This document shows positions 39,501 to 52,700 of a stretch of 64,000 nt of DNA, one piece after another. The DNA comes from Atrichornis clamosus (lineage: Eukaryota; Chordata; Aves; Passeriformes; Menuridae). Positions within the stretch are counted from its first letter, which is position 1. Each line of letters begins with the position of its first letter. The stretch lies in the NCBI GenBank assembly GCA_013400975.1, contig WBMZ01004774.1:400001-464000 (forward strand), given 5' to 3'. Below the pieces are notes generated by a model. The model was not told where the DNA came from. It ran no database searches and was given only the letters and a program-made list of their open reading frames with translations. The position numbers and the translations under genes were made by a program.

Positions 39501-42500
39501 GTATTCACATGCTGTAATTTTCGTCGTCTTTATTCACTGTCACTCCAATGGGAGGAAACGGAAGCCTTGTTCAGACATAGATATTCTTTTTTGCTCTGTC
39601 TTACAACCTGCAGTCACAGCATAGAGTACTTTTTCAAATAATGCCTGTGCTTAAGTAAGGCAGCTATTGTCTTGAATTTCATTCCCATAGGTTGCATGAA
39701 AATTCAGCACCCGTACTTCAGGGTCTCCAATACCGTGCTGTGGATATGCCTAAATGGCAGGCCTGCTCCTTTCATGTGAGGTCTGTGCTGTCTGGATGCA
39801 GTGTTGGGGGAACAGAGTGATGCCTGCTGAGCATGCAGAGCTCTAGTATGGAAGAGCCAAAGTTTCTGGTTCAGAGCTTTTTCTCCTCTCCAACTTGACA
39901 GGTACCATACCTGCCATAAAGCAAACCATGGTCATGTCCTGAATTGAGAAGGTGAAACCTGAAGGAAAACGGAAAATACTTTAGAATTTCTAGACCCTTG
40001 GGACTGTTCTGTTGCTCTCCATGTGGCTATTTTTGAGTTTTAATATGAATTACACATGTGAAATGCCTTTTTACATTTTACTTAGGTGTTTCTTGGTCAA
40101 AAAATACAAAGTCAAAAAGCTGAATCTCTCTGATGCTGTGTGACATTTTTGTCTTGCACACAGACTGTTTTCTTTTTGTCTAAAAGATATTGGACATTTT
40201 CTGTCTTAGAGAGCTGAGGTAACTGTTGAGAAGAATTTACTACTACTAAATAATTTTTCCTATTATCATGTAAACTAAACCATCAACTTTTTGGAAAACT
40301 TCAATATAACTGCTAGGCACAAGAAAAATCTACTTGTCTCATTTGCATTTTAGAAGTCTCATATTTCTTATGTCTTCAAGTGCTTTGTACTTGCATCCTC
40401 AGTTCCATTCTGAAATGCCACCAGGGATTGACACTACTCATCCTCCACACAGGAGGGCAAGAGTGGAGAACAGAAATCTGTCCCGTGATGGATTATGTAC
40501 TTTTTTGCAAGAATGTTTTGTGGGGAATTTTTTTATTCAATATCTGCAACAAAGTGATTGTTGTTTGACAAACCACCTTGCACTGTAGTAAATAGAAGTG
40601 TTTTGTCATTCTTGCTGTCAATTTGATATATTTTTATATTCTGATGTAGCTGTGGACTTTCATCTCTTAGACATCTAGAGTTTACTGTTAATGCATATAT
40701 ACCTTTGCTCTTCAAATTTTTCTAGATCTGTCATTCACAGCAGGCATCTGCTTTTGCACCAGCAAAGTGCACAGTTGGTATTCTCCAAATTGACTAAAGG
40801 TTGATTTACAAGAATTTTGATTAAAATCTAGTGTTTTCGTTATGCTCTGGCATATTTTGATTTGACAGCCTAAAAGCTCTAGCTCAGTACTTTTTTATAC
40901 TGTTTGGTGACATGTTTTTACTTTGGAGGAGTTTACAGAAAACGTAGGGTACTGCTCCCTTTCATGTTCTCTCACCTGTGGGTCAACTGGATGCACAATG
41001 TACTCCAAGAATTAGCAGCCTTAATGAGACAGCCTCAAACTGGTAGTCCAGGGCTTTCTGGCTTCATCTTATAAAACCAAGCTAGGCAGCCTTAAGCTCA
41101 GTTGTCCCTTCCTGGTGCACATTCCTTCTGTATAGTTAATTTGATTCAGATAAGGGCTGTTGCATTGGCAGTAGGAACAGCCTTTCAGTGTTGACTATTT
41201 GAGCCCCTGTGACGGTGTTGGTTGTCTTCAGGTTTTGGGGTTTTTTCTCAGATGTCTTGCCGGGTTGCCAGGTACTAGTGCTGCCATAAGGTGAAGGTAA
41301 CATTAAGTATATTTTTTTACCAGTGTATTTATGAATTGTGCTACTTCTAGACTCTTCTGCTAGGGGAACATGTCTGAAGTTTTACCCAGATAACTTTATA
41401 TGTTACCCAGAAGCTAAGTTGCTCTTTTAATAGTTTTTAAAACTATTCACATAATTGATTCATTAAGGAATGAAAAAATGTGCTCTCTGTTGTGTTATGA
41501 ATGATGGATGAAGGAAGTAAAAGTCATATGCACTTCTAGTGTCCTGTGGTCATATTGAAATAAGCCATTGTTCATCTCTCCACTTTTCTTTTTCCTTCTT
41601 TTATCTCTTTCTTTTTTTTGCATGTGTGAAATGTGTTACTTAGGTACATTATTAAAAATGTGCTTACTGAATACATGTGAGCAGGATCCTATTTCTAACT
41701 AATTTAATAGTTTATTCTGCAATTTTTGTCCATATCAATTCAGAGTACCTTTCAGACCTACAAATGTGGCTGCTCCCAGCAGTGCTAAGAGGAGTTGCAA
41801 TAGCGAAGGAGGAGGCTGCAGCTGGAAGGAGTTGGCGGAGCTGAGCTGAGGTGACAGGGATGTTGTGGGTGCCCAAGAGCCTCTCCCTGGCCTGGAAAAT
41901 TTTAGTAACTGGCTGCTTCCCACATTCCTTTACAGGGGACTTTCTTCACCTCTTACTGTGTGCTTTTAAAACTGTAGCAGTTAAGGAAAACAGGGGCGTT
42001 GCCCAGTCTTGCATCTCAGTGACCACTTCCTAACTTGAAGATTCTCATCTGTTTCCTCTTCCTCAGAGCCAAACCCCACAGTTCTGCTGCTGCCTCTCGG
42101 GGTAGTGCCAGCCCTTCCACTGGATAGCTCCTCTGCCCCTTAGTTTCTCATGTGCCTGAATTTCTGTGTTTCCATTTATTCCTTTATTCATTTATTATTC
42201 CAAAATTCTTGTGTTCTTTCTAGTTACCTCCTAGCCATAAACACTGTCTGTTTTCCCATTCCAGAGAAGCAAGTAGCTAATTACACGTCACCACAGTAGC
42301 CACATGGATGCTCTGATTTCAGGCTGTCTCTCTTTGCATGCATGTGCTGGGCAAAGGAAAGTGGTGTGATTTTCACAGTGTTCCTAAACACATTTGCACT
42401 CAAGAAAGAAGATCCAGGAAAGTACATTTTGCTGTCAGAAGCCTTTGACATCCCTCAGTAATGCTGTAAGTCATCAGCCTGCTGCAGTAGCGTCCTTTGA

Positions 42501-43962
42501 TAAGAAACAGCAAAGAAGCAAAGCAGAATTGCTCCTGCTGTATTTAACCCCTGGTCCTGGTTATCATGAGACCACCTGCCCAACTTTGGGAGGTGAGGCT
42601 GCATATCACTGCCACGTGGTTCCCTGGCCAGGCTGGCCTTTCTCCTGATAAACCTGTTACTCTCGCTGCAGATCAGCTAGCTTCTTGTTGAAAGGGCAGT
42701 TCTTTTTCAATAAAAGAGCACTTAATCCTTTCTGGTTTGTCTTCTACTATCATTTAATCTTAGCAAAACAACAGAATGTTAGGAAACTCCTGATCAATCT
42801 CTTTTGGTTAGGGGTTTTTTTCCTAAGCCCAATGGAATACGCATTACTGCTTTTGAATATGAAAATCAGACTATATAGCCGTATGATTTATTATCCCAAA
42901 CAGAAGGATTGCATCTATCTGTAAGACAGAAATGTGGTTAAAAATAGGATGTAATTGAAGTAAGTTAAAGGATGATAGTAGCCTTCAAACATATAAAGAG
43001 ATGGTATGTTTTTCTTATTGTCAGTGTAAATAGTCTCTGGAGACCACCTTTTTATAGTGATTGTGCATGTCTAAGATTAAGCGAAGCTGCATGACCAGTG
43101 CTATCTCAGGAGGATGCTGAGTCATTAACTCATGTTTATTGCCTTTTGCCATCTTTAGTTTATTGCAATTTATAGCTCAAAGGCCTTTTAGGCTGTGTAT
43201 AAGTTAAAATTAGCTAAATTCTTCTGGATGCAAGTATAAGTCACTCGGCATTTTTATATCATCAGGGTGTAAGTTCCTAGCAATGATACCAGGCAGCTTC
43301 TAAGATTTTTTTTTTTCCTTTCTGTGCAAAGTCTAATTGTGCTATTTGTCCCTAGTTATACTGGATTATTCTATCCTCTGTTTTACTAATTTTGCTAATT
43401 TGTGATTTTGTAAAGTGTGTATGCTCTTAAAGAATTTACTGAAATTAGAGATGATATTATTTATTAGGTATGCAGCTTCCACTTAATCAGACTACACCAA
43501 AATGTCTGTATCTTATCCTGGAGTCTTTTATGTCACATTTGGTGGTGACTTAGGACTTTATTTAAGTTATACATGATAAATGATCAGCCAGGCTATGTAG
43601 CAGATACAGGCTGTAGAACTGAGCCTATGCACAGAAATGGACATAATATACTATGGGCCAAAGACAGGTGCACTGGGAGAAATAGCTGAAAAACACTTAG
43701 AAGAATCACATTTTACCTTATCCTGTGGATTTTTTGTTTTATCTGTCTTATTGCTGCTGGTAGCAAATTCAGTCCAGGCATTACCGAACTAAATGCATAT
43801 TGACTTCAGTGGAGTCACATTTGCTTAGATAAGCTGGTTTTTGTTGTTCCCGCTAAACGGGAAGTCAAACTGTTTTTCCATGTACGTGCATTTTCTGAAG
43901 TGTTTAAATCACTGTTTGCATCACAGTTAAACTTGGCCTTACCATCATGCTTACAGAGATTA

Positions 43963-43995
43963 TATATATAACACATAATATATATATTATATATA
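43963..43995. repeat. AT-only inverted repeat (hairpin) in a TA microsatellite
   Basis: TATATATAA at 43963-43971 pairs with TTATATATA at 43987-43995 around a 15-base spacer that itself is mostly AT. Such sites are prone to cruciform formation and length change. No function is implied. Confidence 0.65.
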
Positions 43996-45369
43996 AAACA
44001 CATCTGGATGTAAAGTATTGGAGATTTTGGTAACTTGCAATGACCTCAGGATTCTTCTGAAGCATTTGTATGAATTAGTTCAGTGCTCTTCGAGTAAAAT
44101 TTCTTACTCTGTGTATTATATTGGTTTTAGTTTAGAGTACAGTGTTTAGTTCAGTCTATTTTGGTAAATGCAGAGGCTTCAACAGGAAAAGAAATATTAT
44201 AAATAAGTCCCTTGAATATACTTATTGTTGAATTCATTTTAAATTGAGCTGCATGGGGCTACATTTCTTAAACACTGATGCTACATTCTAATTTCTGAAT
44301 CAGTCATGGAGACCTTTGTGTATCTTTTCCCATCCACGTATTTTCACACATGCATTTCACATGGGGAACAGTGGCATGTTAATTTACAGACTAACCTAAT
44401 GACAGGGTTGGTGTCTAGGTTTGTGAACGCTCAGAAGCAGTTTCACTTAAAATGGAAACCCTCGTATTTTCATGTGTCTAGATTTAAACGGAAGTGCAGA
44501 GATGAAATTGTTCCAAGCAGAGATGTTGCCTGGATAAGATGCAGAGTTTACTTATATGTGCGTGTAAGTATGCACACATATGCAGTTGTGATTTTATAAG
44601 CAAATATCATGGAAGATGACATTTGTCAAAAGTCAGCAATCTAAAAGACACCAGAATTGACTGGGTTTGAGCACCATGCACTGCAAGATATTATCTCTAG
44701 AAATTTTGGTTCCTAAACGCAAACCAATGTGTCTGCCTATCATATTGTTCAAACAGCTTTCAGCAGGGCTGAAACAGGCTTTGATTTTGCACCTTGATGC
44801 CAGTGTTCCTTACCTACTTCCAAATGTGACCAGCTTTCACTATCGCAGGATTAGCATCTCTGCGGGTACTGTGTTATATTTTACAATTGTGTTTCTTGAG
44901 TAACTCAATAAGCTTAAAGGGGGAAAAAACACTGTTAACGCTTAATGTATTTTTTTTTCATGTCAATACTGAAAGATAAACAAAATACTTCACCCTCTCT
45001 AAGACTTTCATACTTCAAATGGGAAGTTCATTAGTTCACCTCACAGTTCATTATCTTCATATATCACTAATTATCGTAAGGCATAGTTTTTTATTTCATT
45101 CATGGTAAAATATAATATTTTAGGGCAGAGCTGATGAAACTGAAATGCTATGAGAAGTCTGTACTGCACGCATTCAGAGTGTGCTTCTAATGCTAAATGA
45201 ACTTGAAGCAAGGGGTAGAGAGCCAGGTTTGTACATAAAAGATTGCTCACCCAAAAGTTGCGTCATATTTATTTCAGGAAACCGAACTTGCTCGGAGTGA
45301 AACGTTCTCCAACTTTCCAGCCTAATAATTATTTAATAAATACCAGAAGTGCTGCGCACTTCATTCTTT

Positions 45370-45640
45370 CGCTGAAGGCATTCTTTTCAGTTTGCGCGCA
45401 GTGTTTCGGGCGTGCTCCGCGCAGTCATTCCGAGGGCTCCCTGGCTGCGGGCTGGCTGCGGCAGCGCGGGGCTGCGCGGGCTCTCCGCTGCGCCGAGGGG
45501 CGGCTGCGCCCGCCCGGAGCCGCCGGCAGCGCCGGCCGCCGCTTCCCAAACTCTGCAGCGCCCTCTCTTGGCACGATGCGGCAGCGCCCGGCTCCCCTCC
45601 CGCACCCCTCGCACGGACAGCCGCAGCTCCGCGACGTTTC
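45370..45640. promoter_or_regulatory. CpG island, candidate internal (alternative) promoter
   Basis: In an otherwise AT-rich, CpG-poor intron, this roughly 270-bp block is strongly GC-rich and has about 39 CpG dinucleotides by hand count. It contains tgcgcgca (NRF1-like) and cgcccgcccgg (SP/KLF-like) motifs. Such islands usually mark promoters. It could drive an N-terminally shortened TBC1D5 transcript, since the second coding exon has no in-frame ATG, or a non-coding or divergent RNA. On the minus strand a donor-like tgg|gtgagc lies near 45248. Open frames on both strands here (up to 197 codons) look like GC-driven chance frames. Confidence 0.6.
45556..45571 (-). promoter_or_regulatory. CTCF-like binding site
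   Basis: The + strand CAGCGCCCTCTCTTGG, read on the minus strand as CCAAGAGAGGGCGCTG, matches the CTCF core CCASYAGRKGGCRC at all but two positions, including the key AG..GGGCGC block. It lies inside the CpG island. Orientation of the consensus is on the minus strand. Occupancy is inferred. Confidence 0.4.
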
Positions 45641-46889
45641 ACTTCTTAAAGATCTACTTTATGGAGTAAAATCTCTGTTTGCCGTATGTTTTCGGGATTC
45701 GTTCTCCTTTTACTTTGGTTTTTTTTCCTCCTTCCACTGCCATTTTGGTCTGTCAGCGGACCCGAATCAGAAAGCTTCAGTCATCTTAGTCTTTTTGTAT
45801 TTTACTTTATTTTTTCCTTTGCTGCAGAGATCCTGAAGACCTTCCAAACTGCATGTTTGGTTCTGCAGAAATTCAAATCGTCTGCTCTTTTGTAAACCTT
45901 TCAGTTGTCAGACTGTTCTCTTTCAAAATAATAGAGGAGCATTGAATCGCCCATGCTAAAATTAAGAATTTATAACTGTATGGAACAGATGTTTTCATAA
46001 ACATTTGCTATAATTAATTTCAACTAGGGGATTGAAGGAACAAAGCAGTTTTTCCCTCTTCAAAACTTTATTGCCTTTTCCCCATACAGCGAAGTCAGAA
46101 ATCTATGCTTTAATATTGTTAATGAAACAAATTTACTCCTCTGTTTGGTTTTCATTGTGAAAAAGGAAAGCTTAATTTGAGCAAGATACCGGTCTTTGAA
46201 ACAACGGAGAAATACCCTGATTTTCAAACATTGCGTATAAAGGCTTAAGACACAGAGCGTAAGTGTTTAGGTGCTCAGTTCTGAGACCACAAGTCTGTAG
46301 TGTCAATTGTTAAGAGATTCTTACACGTTAGAATAAATTTTATCCAGATCCATCTGGTGAAAATCTATCTGTGGAGTAAATAGTACATAGGAATTTTATG
46401 TCTGAAGAGTTGTGAACCTTGGTGTTAGAAAAAGCAAAGGAATCTTGTGGCATTATATATAGTTTTAATGCATAGTAAAATGCTTATTGTATGTTGATTA
46501 CCCCTTTATACTCACAATAAAGGTCTGCAATCTGTTAAGCAATTTTTTTGTTGTTGTTTGTATTATATGAGGAACACATTTTGACTAAAATTATTCTTTC
46601 ATATTTGTATTGTCACTAGTTTTTGTGGGATATTGTTTGGAATGTGTATAGTTTAGGGCCAGCATTTTTATGTTACTGTGAAGAAGAAAAAAATATCCAT
46701 GCATTATTCTGTTTTCACTAGGTCCCGTATATTATATCAATATCATTTAAGAAAGAAAAATGTTTAAAGTTTTTAAAAAAAGAACAGCTTAATTGTTTTA
46801 CACCTGAAAGAACCAGTGCAGCTGCAAAGATTTTTTGAGCAAACTAGAATTCCTGACTGATCTGTCATCTATAAAGTGTGCAAAGAAAA

Positions 46890-47060
46890 ATAGGTAGCTG
46901 TCATTAAAATTACATTTCAGCTTTCAATAACCATTTAATGAGTAGCGTAATTATATAAGTATGGTACCTCAAGTACTTCACTCAATAATTAAAAATAATC
47001 TCATCTTTAAAGTGAAAGCGCTATAATTATTATTTGACTTAACCAGGACCACTGTTATGA
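46890..47060. promoter_or_regulatory. Candidate conserved non-coding element downstream of the CpG island
   Basis: Several homeodomain cores (cattaaaattac, ccatttaatgag, gcgtaattatataag, caataattaaaaataatc) and a tcaagtacttca motif occur within about 170 bases of non-repetitive sequence about 1.3 kb after the CpG island. This is suggestive of an enhancer only. Similar AT-rich clusters can arise by chance. Confidence 0.2.
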
Positions 47061-47546
47061 TCTCCAGTGGCACCTCAGATTGTTCAAAGTGGTTTTGAAA
47101 GTATAAATTAAAATTGGATAAATCATTAAATTATTAAGTTTTAAATATGCTGAAAATTAATATAGCGTGGAATTTTGAAGTCATGTTATAAGAACTGACA
47201 ACCTTAGACTGCAAGCATAGATTTGTGTTAAAATTTTGCTTGTCTCTAATCATAAAACACTGCATTAATGATGGAGTGTTTATATCAACTTAAATTTTCA
47301 CAACTGTTAAATAATTTTTTTGTTTTAACAACATTTTAACTTTTGATTAGAATACAAAGAAAAACATTAAGCAGAGTGCAAACAGGTCAGCAGAAGGATC
47401 TGTCTCCATTATGGCACTTGTAAACAGGGAAATGCAGTTTGATTTCCTAAGTAGGATCACTTTTATCACAAATTCCTAAACTGCCAACCATAAAAGTCTT
47501 TCATAGCTGACACAAGATTGGTAAATGGGTTTGCACTGTATGAATA

Positions 47547-47613
47547 TATATGTGCCCACATATAGACACGCATATGTGCATGTATATGTGCATACAGAAA
47601 TATGTATATATGT
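47547..47613. repeat. Degenerate alternating purine-pyrimidine (TA/TG/CA) tract
   Basis: Alternating tatatatgtgc, cacatatag, catatgtgcatgtatatg and atgtatatatg segments make an imperfect dinucleotide repeat, probably a decayed microsatellite that could adopt non-B DNA. Confidence 0.6.
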
Positions 47614-48068
47614 AAAGACAATTCCTCAGAATCAAAGCATATTTTCAAAAGAAAAAAAATTAGAGTTTGATTATTTTTTAAATTAGGAGTGCAGCCATCA
47701 AGCAAGGCCATGTCACTCAAGCTTCTTATCTTAGTGGACTTGCAGCTGGTTATGATAGTATCCCACCCCTTCTCCATAAGAAATCCAGTGCTGAATTTTT
47801 ACATCTCGCAGGAAATAGTTGTTTTCAGAGATGCAATGGAAGAGATGAGGCAGAAATGTCTGATCCCTACATCATTCTTCACATGCTTTTTTTTCTCTAA
47901 CTGAGCACATGCTTAAGCTCAGTGTTCGTTGTGCCTGAAGCACTGTGCCAGAGCGTCTTCCCACCTGTGAATTGGGGCTTTGAAATGCTGTCCAGTTTCT
48001 TCTCATTACCTGAAGTGAAAACTGCAGCTTGAAAAAGCTTTTCTGTGAGAAAATACTATCAGTTAAGT

Positions 48069-48220
48069 CACCATCCCTGGAGGTATTTAAAAGACACCTG
48101 GCATTTTTAAAGATGTGGCACTTGGGGGCACAGTTTAATGCTGGACTTGACAGTGCTGGGTTAGCGGTTGGACTCGATGATCTTACAGGTCTTTCCTAAT
48201 CTAATTAGTTCTGTATAATA
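48069..48220 (+). mobile_element. CR1 LINE 3' end fragment
   Basis: The sequence reads ccatccctggaggtatttaa, aagacacctgg, gatgtggcacttgggg, cacagtttaatgctgg, cagtgctgggttagcggttg, gactcgatgatcttacagg and a final ctaattagttctgtataat. This is the well-known avian CR1 3' end in sense orientation, 5' truncated. Confidence 0.93.
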
Positions 48221-51199
48221 GGCTGTTTAAAAAAAAATACAGAAATAGCGTGCATGTCTCAATCAGGCTTCTCCTTGTTATGATTTCTACACATAGTTTT
48301 CAGATAAGCTTCAGGAAGTGTACTTGGCATCTTCCTTATTCTAGGTTCTCCCATTTTATGCAATGCCTACAATCTCAAAAATGTTCTTACAAGGAAACAG
48401 CTGCAAGGGACAAGCCCACATGTTCTGGGTGACTCTAGTACCCCAGCAGATGTACAGCTTACAAATCCTTCTCCATGCGTCTCAGAAGTCGAAGGAAGCA
48501 AGCATTTGAAATATTCTTTGTGATCAGTTAGTAAAAGTGTCCATTTGGAGTTACACAAATTCTGTTGGAACAGCCTTTGGCTGTGTCCAGTAGTGTCAGG
48601 TCCCAGCTACTCAGTCCCAGCTCCCTTTAGCCCTTTGTCTCTGTGTGCAAGAACTGATTTTGCTAAAATGGGGTAATTTCAAGAGACAGTTTTCACTCCC
48701 AGGAGAGGGAGTTGCTACAGTTAGAGCAGCAGCAAGAAAGATATCCAGATAATTTTCAGTCCCTTTGGAAGGATACAGCCTTATTTTATTATTGTATGAA
48801 GACCAGTAACTGCTCTAGTGCTGAAAGCCATACTTAACTTTGATACAGATGTTTGTAATAGTATTGCTTGTTTCCCTTCTCTTTCCCCTGAAAGTGTGAC
48901 AGGATTTATTTTACCTTTTTTCTCTTAGCTTTTGAATTTGAAGTTAGGAAAGCTTTTCACAAGGTGTGTGGCAGGGTTGGTAGAGCACCTTCTGTTTCTT
49001 CAGCAAAACCCTTTTTCCCATAATTGAGTTTCAGAAAGAAACTAAAGATTAGGATAATACTGAATCAGTATTTTTAAAGGAGACCACAGTTTTGTCACCA
49101 GCGTCATGAATCTTATATTTGTAAGTGTTCAGGATACATCCCAATTTTACTGGAAATTTGGGTCATTATCAATGAAGAAGATAGAAGTAATACATCTGTT
49201 CTACTGAGAGTTCACCATATCTTTCAGGAGGAGTAACTGAAACTTTCCTGAGGAGAGGTGATCCAGGGCGTGGATTCCCACAGCTTAATGCCATTAGTCA
49301 ATGAAGCAGCAGTGTCATTTGTTCTCTATATCGCTAACTATGGAAACTTAATAGGATTTGCTAAAAAGCCTTTTGGATAAAACTAGGTAAAATTTAGGGA
49401 GTCTTCTTTTAAGCCAATGAATACTTTGCACTTTGCTTTATGATTTTTATCGCTTTCAATGAAAGACATCTTAATCATCTTTCAAAGTGTCATAACAGAC
49501 ATACTTAACTGGGATGGAGCAATCACAGAAGTGTCTGTTGCACTAAATCCTGGATTTGAGAGCTGAATACACCTAGTCCTATCCAGTTCTGGTAGCTGCT
49601 GCTAATGATATGATGAAGCAGCAAAAGCAGCTCTCAAAAAAGCGCCGCAACAATAACTTGTATGATTATGAGATTTATTAACAATGGATATACAATTAAG
49701 AATGCTAAAGTATTTTGGCAATCATTTAAATAAAGGAAATTATTGTCTTCAGAATAAAGCAAGCTACACTTAAGAGTAGTTTGTCAAGAACAGCTCAGTG
49801 GATATAGCAGACCCAGGACCCCACCAAATGTTTATTGTGGGATCCTGGTGAAAGAATAACTATTATCCTTGTTTTCTTTGCAAAGTCCTGTTCACTTTTC
49901 AAGCAGGACAAATGGTTTTGTTGACAGATGATAAAGTCCATGCTTTTTTGGACATACTTTTAAACTTCATTCTTCAGAAATGAGGAAGATTATGTTGCCA
50001 TTGTTGAAAAGACTTATTTTTCAACATATCAACTTAGCATTGTGACCGAGTTTTCTTTTTCAATCTGACTAGTGTGGTAGGTGAGTGCCTAGGAGCTAAG
50101 TATAAATAAGGTGCAGTAATGCATTCAGGACCCATTTTGATGCACTGTGTCCCTGTAGCAGTTGCCCAGTATCACTGCACCTGGCCATATGGCTTTACCA
50201 GAGACTGAACATAGTTCAGTCATTTCTCTGAATGCTCAGGATCAGATGTGAAGATGGGTAATATATGAAAAAGCGTATTATTGAAAATTGTCCCAATACG
50301 GGAGGCTATTTTACAAGATATGAGGGGAAAAAAAAGAACAGATGGTTATTAATAATGGGAGGGTCGGCTCCTGGATGAAATATCTGGTGTTGTTAATTTA
50401 GTTAAATTTAGTAAACAAAAAGCAGATTGATTAAGTAGGATTTCCATTTTCAAAATAAGTTGAGAGAGCTAATTAGTGAAATCAACTGGACTGAGTGATT
50501 TTAGACTAAGAGCTAGTAGAGGTTTGGGATTTATTTTAGACAAAGGTGCAAAAGTTAATAAAAAAACCTGCATTCCGAATTAGATGAGAAAAGTAACACT
50601 TGGAAGTTCTATGCCGAAGTGAATGATTAAGTGTTTTTTTTAAGAAATACCTGGAGTAGCGAAGTTCCTCAAAGAAACAGAAAAACAGCTTGATCTGCAA
50701 AGAAGGCCACATTCTGGATATCAGAAAGTATGGGATTATAGCAGCAATCAGCAAAAATTAAGTTGAATTAGATCATAAGAAGATAATTTAAATAAACAAG
50801 AAAATATTACTTTGCTATGTAAAGAAGCTTTCTAGGAAAGAAAACTAGAACCATTCCACAGTGTGAATAGACAAATAATACTAAATGTAATCCAGGTATA
50901 GTCTGAAAAAGAAAATATTTAATTTTCAGTAAAAATAAAATTTCAGGCTAAGGCCCAAAAATAAATCAATAAAATAGATGGGAGTGTTGGGCAGATACTG
51001 TAAATTAGCAGAGCTAATAAAGATTAAAGCATCTGAGTTGCAGAGTAAATGTCTTTCAGGAATGCTGACAAACGCTGGTGCATGGAACAATTTTTCAGTG
51101 TTTTAGTTCATGGTTGATGGCATGTATTTGAAGGAGTGGAAATATAGTACCTGTATTTAGATTAAGAGCAGGGAAAAAAAGTGATAGCAAAGCACCTGT

Positions 51200-51575
51200 A
51201 TGGGCTGACCATTATCTATGCAGGGCTTTAGAAAAGTTTTTAAGAATTAAGACAGGAAAGTAAAGCAAATGGCATAACTTTCATTGCAGATCTTTCTGTT
51301 AAATGGGAGATCGTGGCCAGGTAGCCTGCTTGCTTTTCAAAATAGACATTCAGGAAATACATTAAGTCTATCTGGACCTCAGTAAACCATCTGATGTAGT
51401 GCCACAGGAGATGTGAAATAGAAAGGATGGGGATTGGTGCAGTATAGTAATTTTAAGATGCATAGAGAAATGCAGATTTTAATGAAAGAATTCTTTTTAG
51501 TGAAGTTTGTGGTTGAACCAATCTTATCCAATATTTTCATTTATTGTCTTGCCACAGAATGAGAGCTGAAAGACT
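51200..51575 (+). pseudogene. Ancient CR1-like LINE reverse transcriptase fragment
   Basis: At 51367 the frame gtc tat ctg gac ctc agt aaa gives VYLDLSK followed by PSDVVPH, which resembles the non-LTR reverse-transcriptase motif VYLDLSKAFDTVPH containing the first catalytic Asp. About 150 bases on, gaaccaatcttatccaatat followed by tttcattta gives EPILSNIFI, resembling the LGPILFNIFI block. The normal spacing between these blocks is longer, and frames are broken, so the copy is internally deleted and dead. Weakly similar sequence may extend left to about 50330 and right toward 52000, but I cannot fix its ends. Confidence 0.65.
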
Positions 51576-52700
51576 TTTTTATTAAGAAAAATTATTAGAA
51601 GAGAATATGTAGTGCAAGCACAGAGTGTTCAGGTAAACTGGTCCTTTCTGAAGGAAAATGACTGCAAAGAACATGAAATTGTGTGAAGTACATATTGCAC
51701 TAGTAAGACTCTTTACTGTAAACTGCAAACTTTGTAAATTAAAAATGGAGAGTAAACGTGTAGGCATGTTGGTTAAGGATGGCTGTGAAACTGCAAGATG
51801 GAGTGGTGTGACTATGGACTGTGTCGAGCAAGATTTGTTTGATAAAGAAAACCACTGTCCAAATAATCAGATGGCTAAACTTTTAGTATGCTGTCTACAG
51901 CTCCTGTCCCTTCTTTTCCATGTGTAAGAAGGACTGAGTTAAACAAAACGGGGAATAGGAAGCCTCATTTCAATAAAAGACTGAAAGAACTTGATTTCAG
52001 TCAACAGAACAGAGAACAGAGGTGTGCAGTGCTATCTGTAGATGAATTAAGGAGGCACACAGGCACATAGAAGAATTATCAAGCTAAATGACAGGTTGGG
52101 CACGAATAAACAATATAAAACAGGACAAGAAGAAATTTGCTTTGAAAAACACGACTCCTGACTTTTAGCAGTCTTTCAGTAGAAGCAGTTATAGAGAGGA
52201 AAACTTCCTTGTAACTCTTGATTTCTGGTAATGTCGCTGTTCTATGTATCACCAGCTCACAGGATGTAAAACAAGATGTTTTGCAGACATCTTAATAGGT
52301 AGTTTCAGAGAAACTTTGAACTTTTGCTATGACCAAAAGAAACTGGTATCACACAGTGAACTCAGACTTTTTCACAAAACAGATGAATTTTAGATTTTTT
52401 GACTTAATGTTAGTAAAATCAAGCTCATCTACTTCCCCTGGAGAAGGGCCTTCATCAAAACTTTAGGAGAAATTAAGTACGAGATTTTCAGAACATTCAG
52501 ACTCCAGTGTGAATATGCAAGCCAGTTAAGATAGCTTTAACAATCTGAAGAGGCAGAGATTTATCTATGTAAGTTTTAAGTGAGTTTTGTCATAAATAAA
52601 GTTACTATATATGGTAAAATCAGTTGCAATTGTCATCGATACTGTGTTGTTATCAGAGCTTGTATTACAACAAAGGTGTTTTCTCTTATTTTTGTATTAG

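Larger units (their letters stand above)
23694..52700 (+). other. TBC1D5: TBC1D5 intron of about 29 kb between first and second coding exons
   Basis: It is bounded by donor gtgagt at 23694 and acceptor ttttgtattag ending at 52700. The joined frame is continuous (one base plus GA completes a Gly codon), and the joined protein has the same spacing as I recall for the human protein, so no coding exon is missing between them. The intron contains CR1 fragments, simple repeats, a CpG island near 45.5 kb and possible conserved non-coding stretches, listed separately. The remainder is AT-rich sequence in which I see no gene. Confidence 0.8.

Noticed and set aside
45243..45836. 197-codon + strand open frame across the CpG island, with several overlapping frames on both strands
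   Set aside because: GC-rich sequence has few stop codons. The peptides are Arg/Ala/Pro-rich on both strands, match no family, and run into low-complexity T-rich sequence.
45821..45891. Possible exon after the acceptor-like ttttttcctttgctgcag near 45827
   Set aside because: No good donor follows (only ttttgtaaac) and there is no coding similarity, so there is not enough support.
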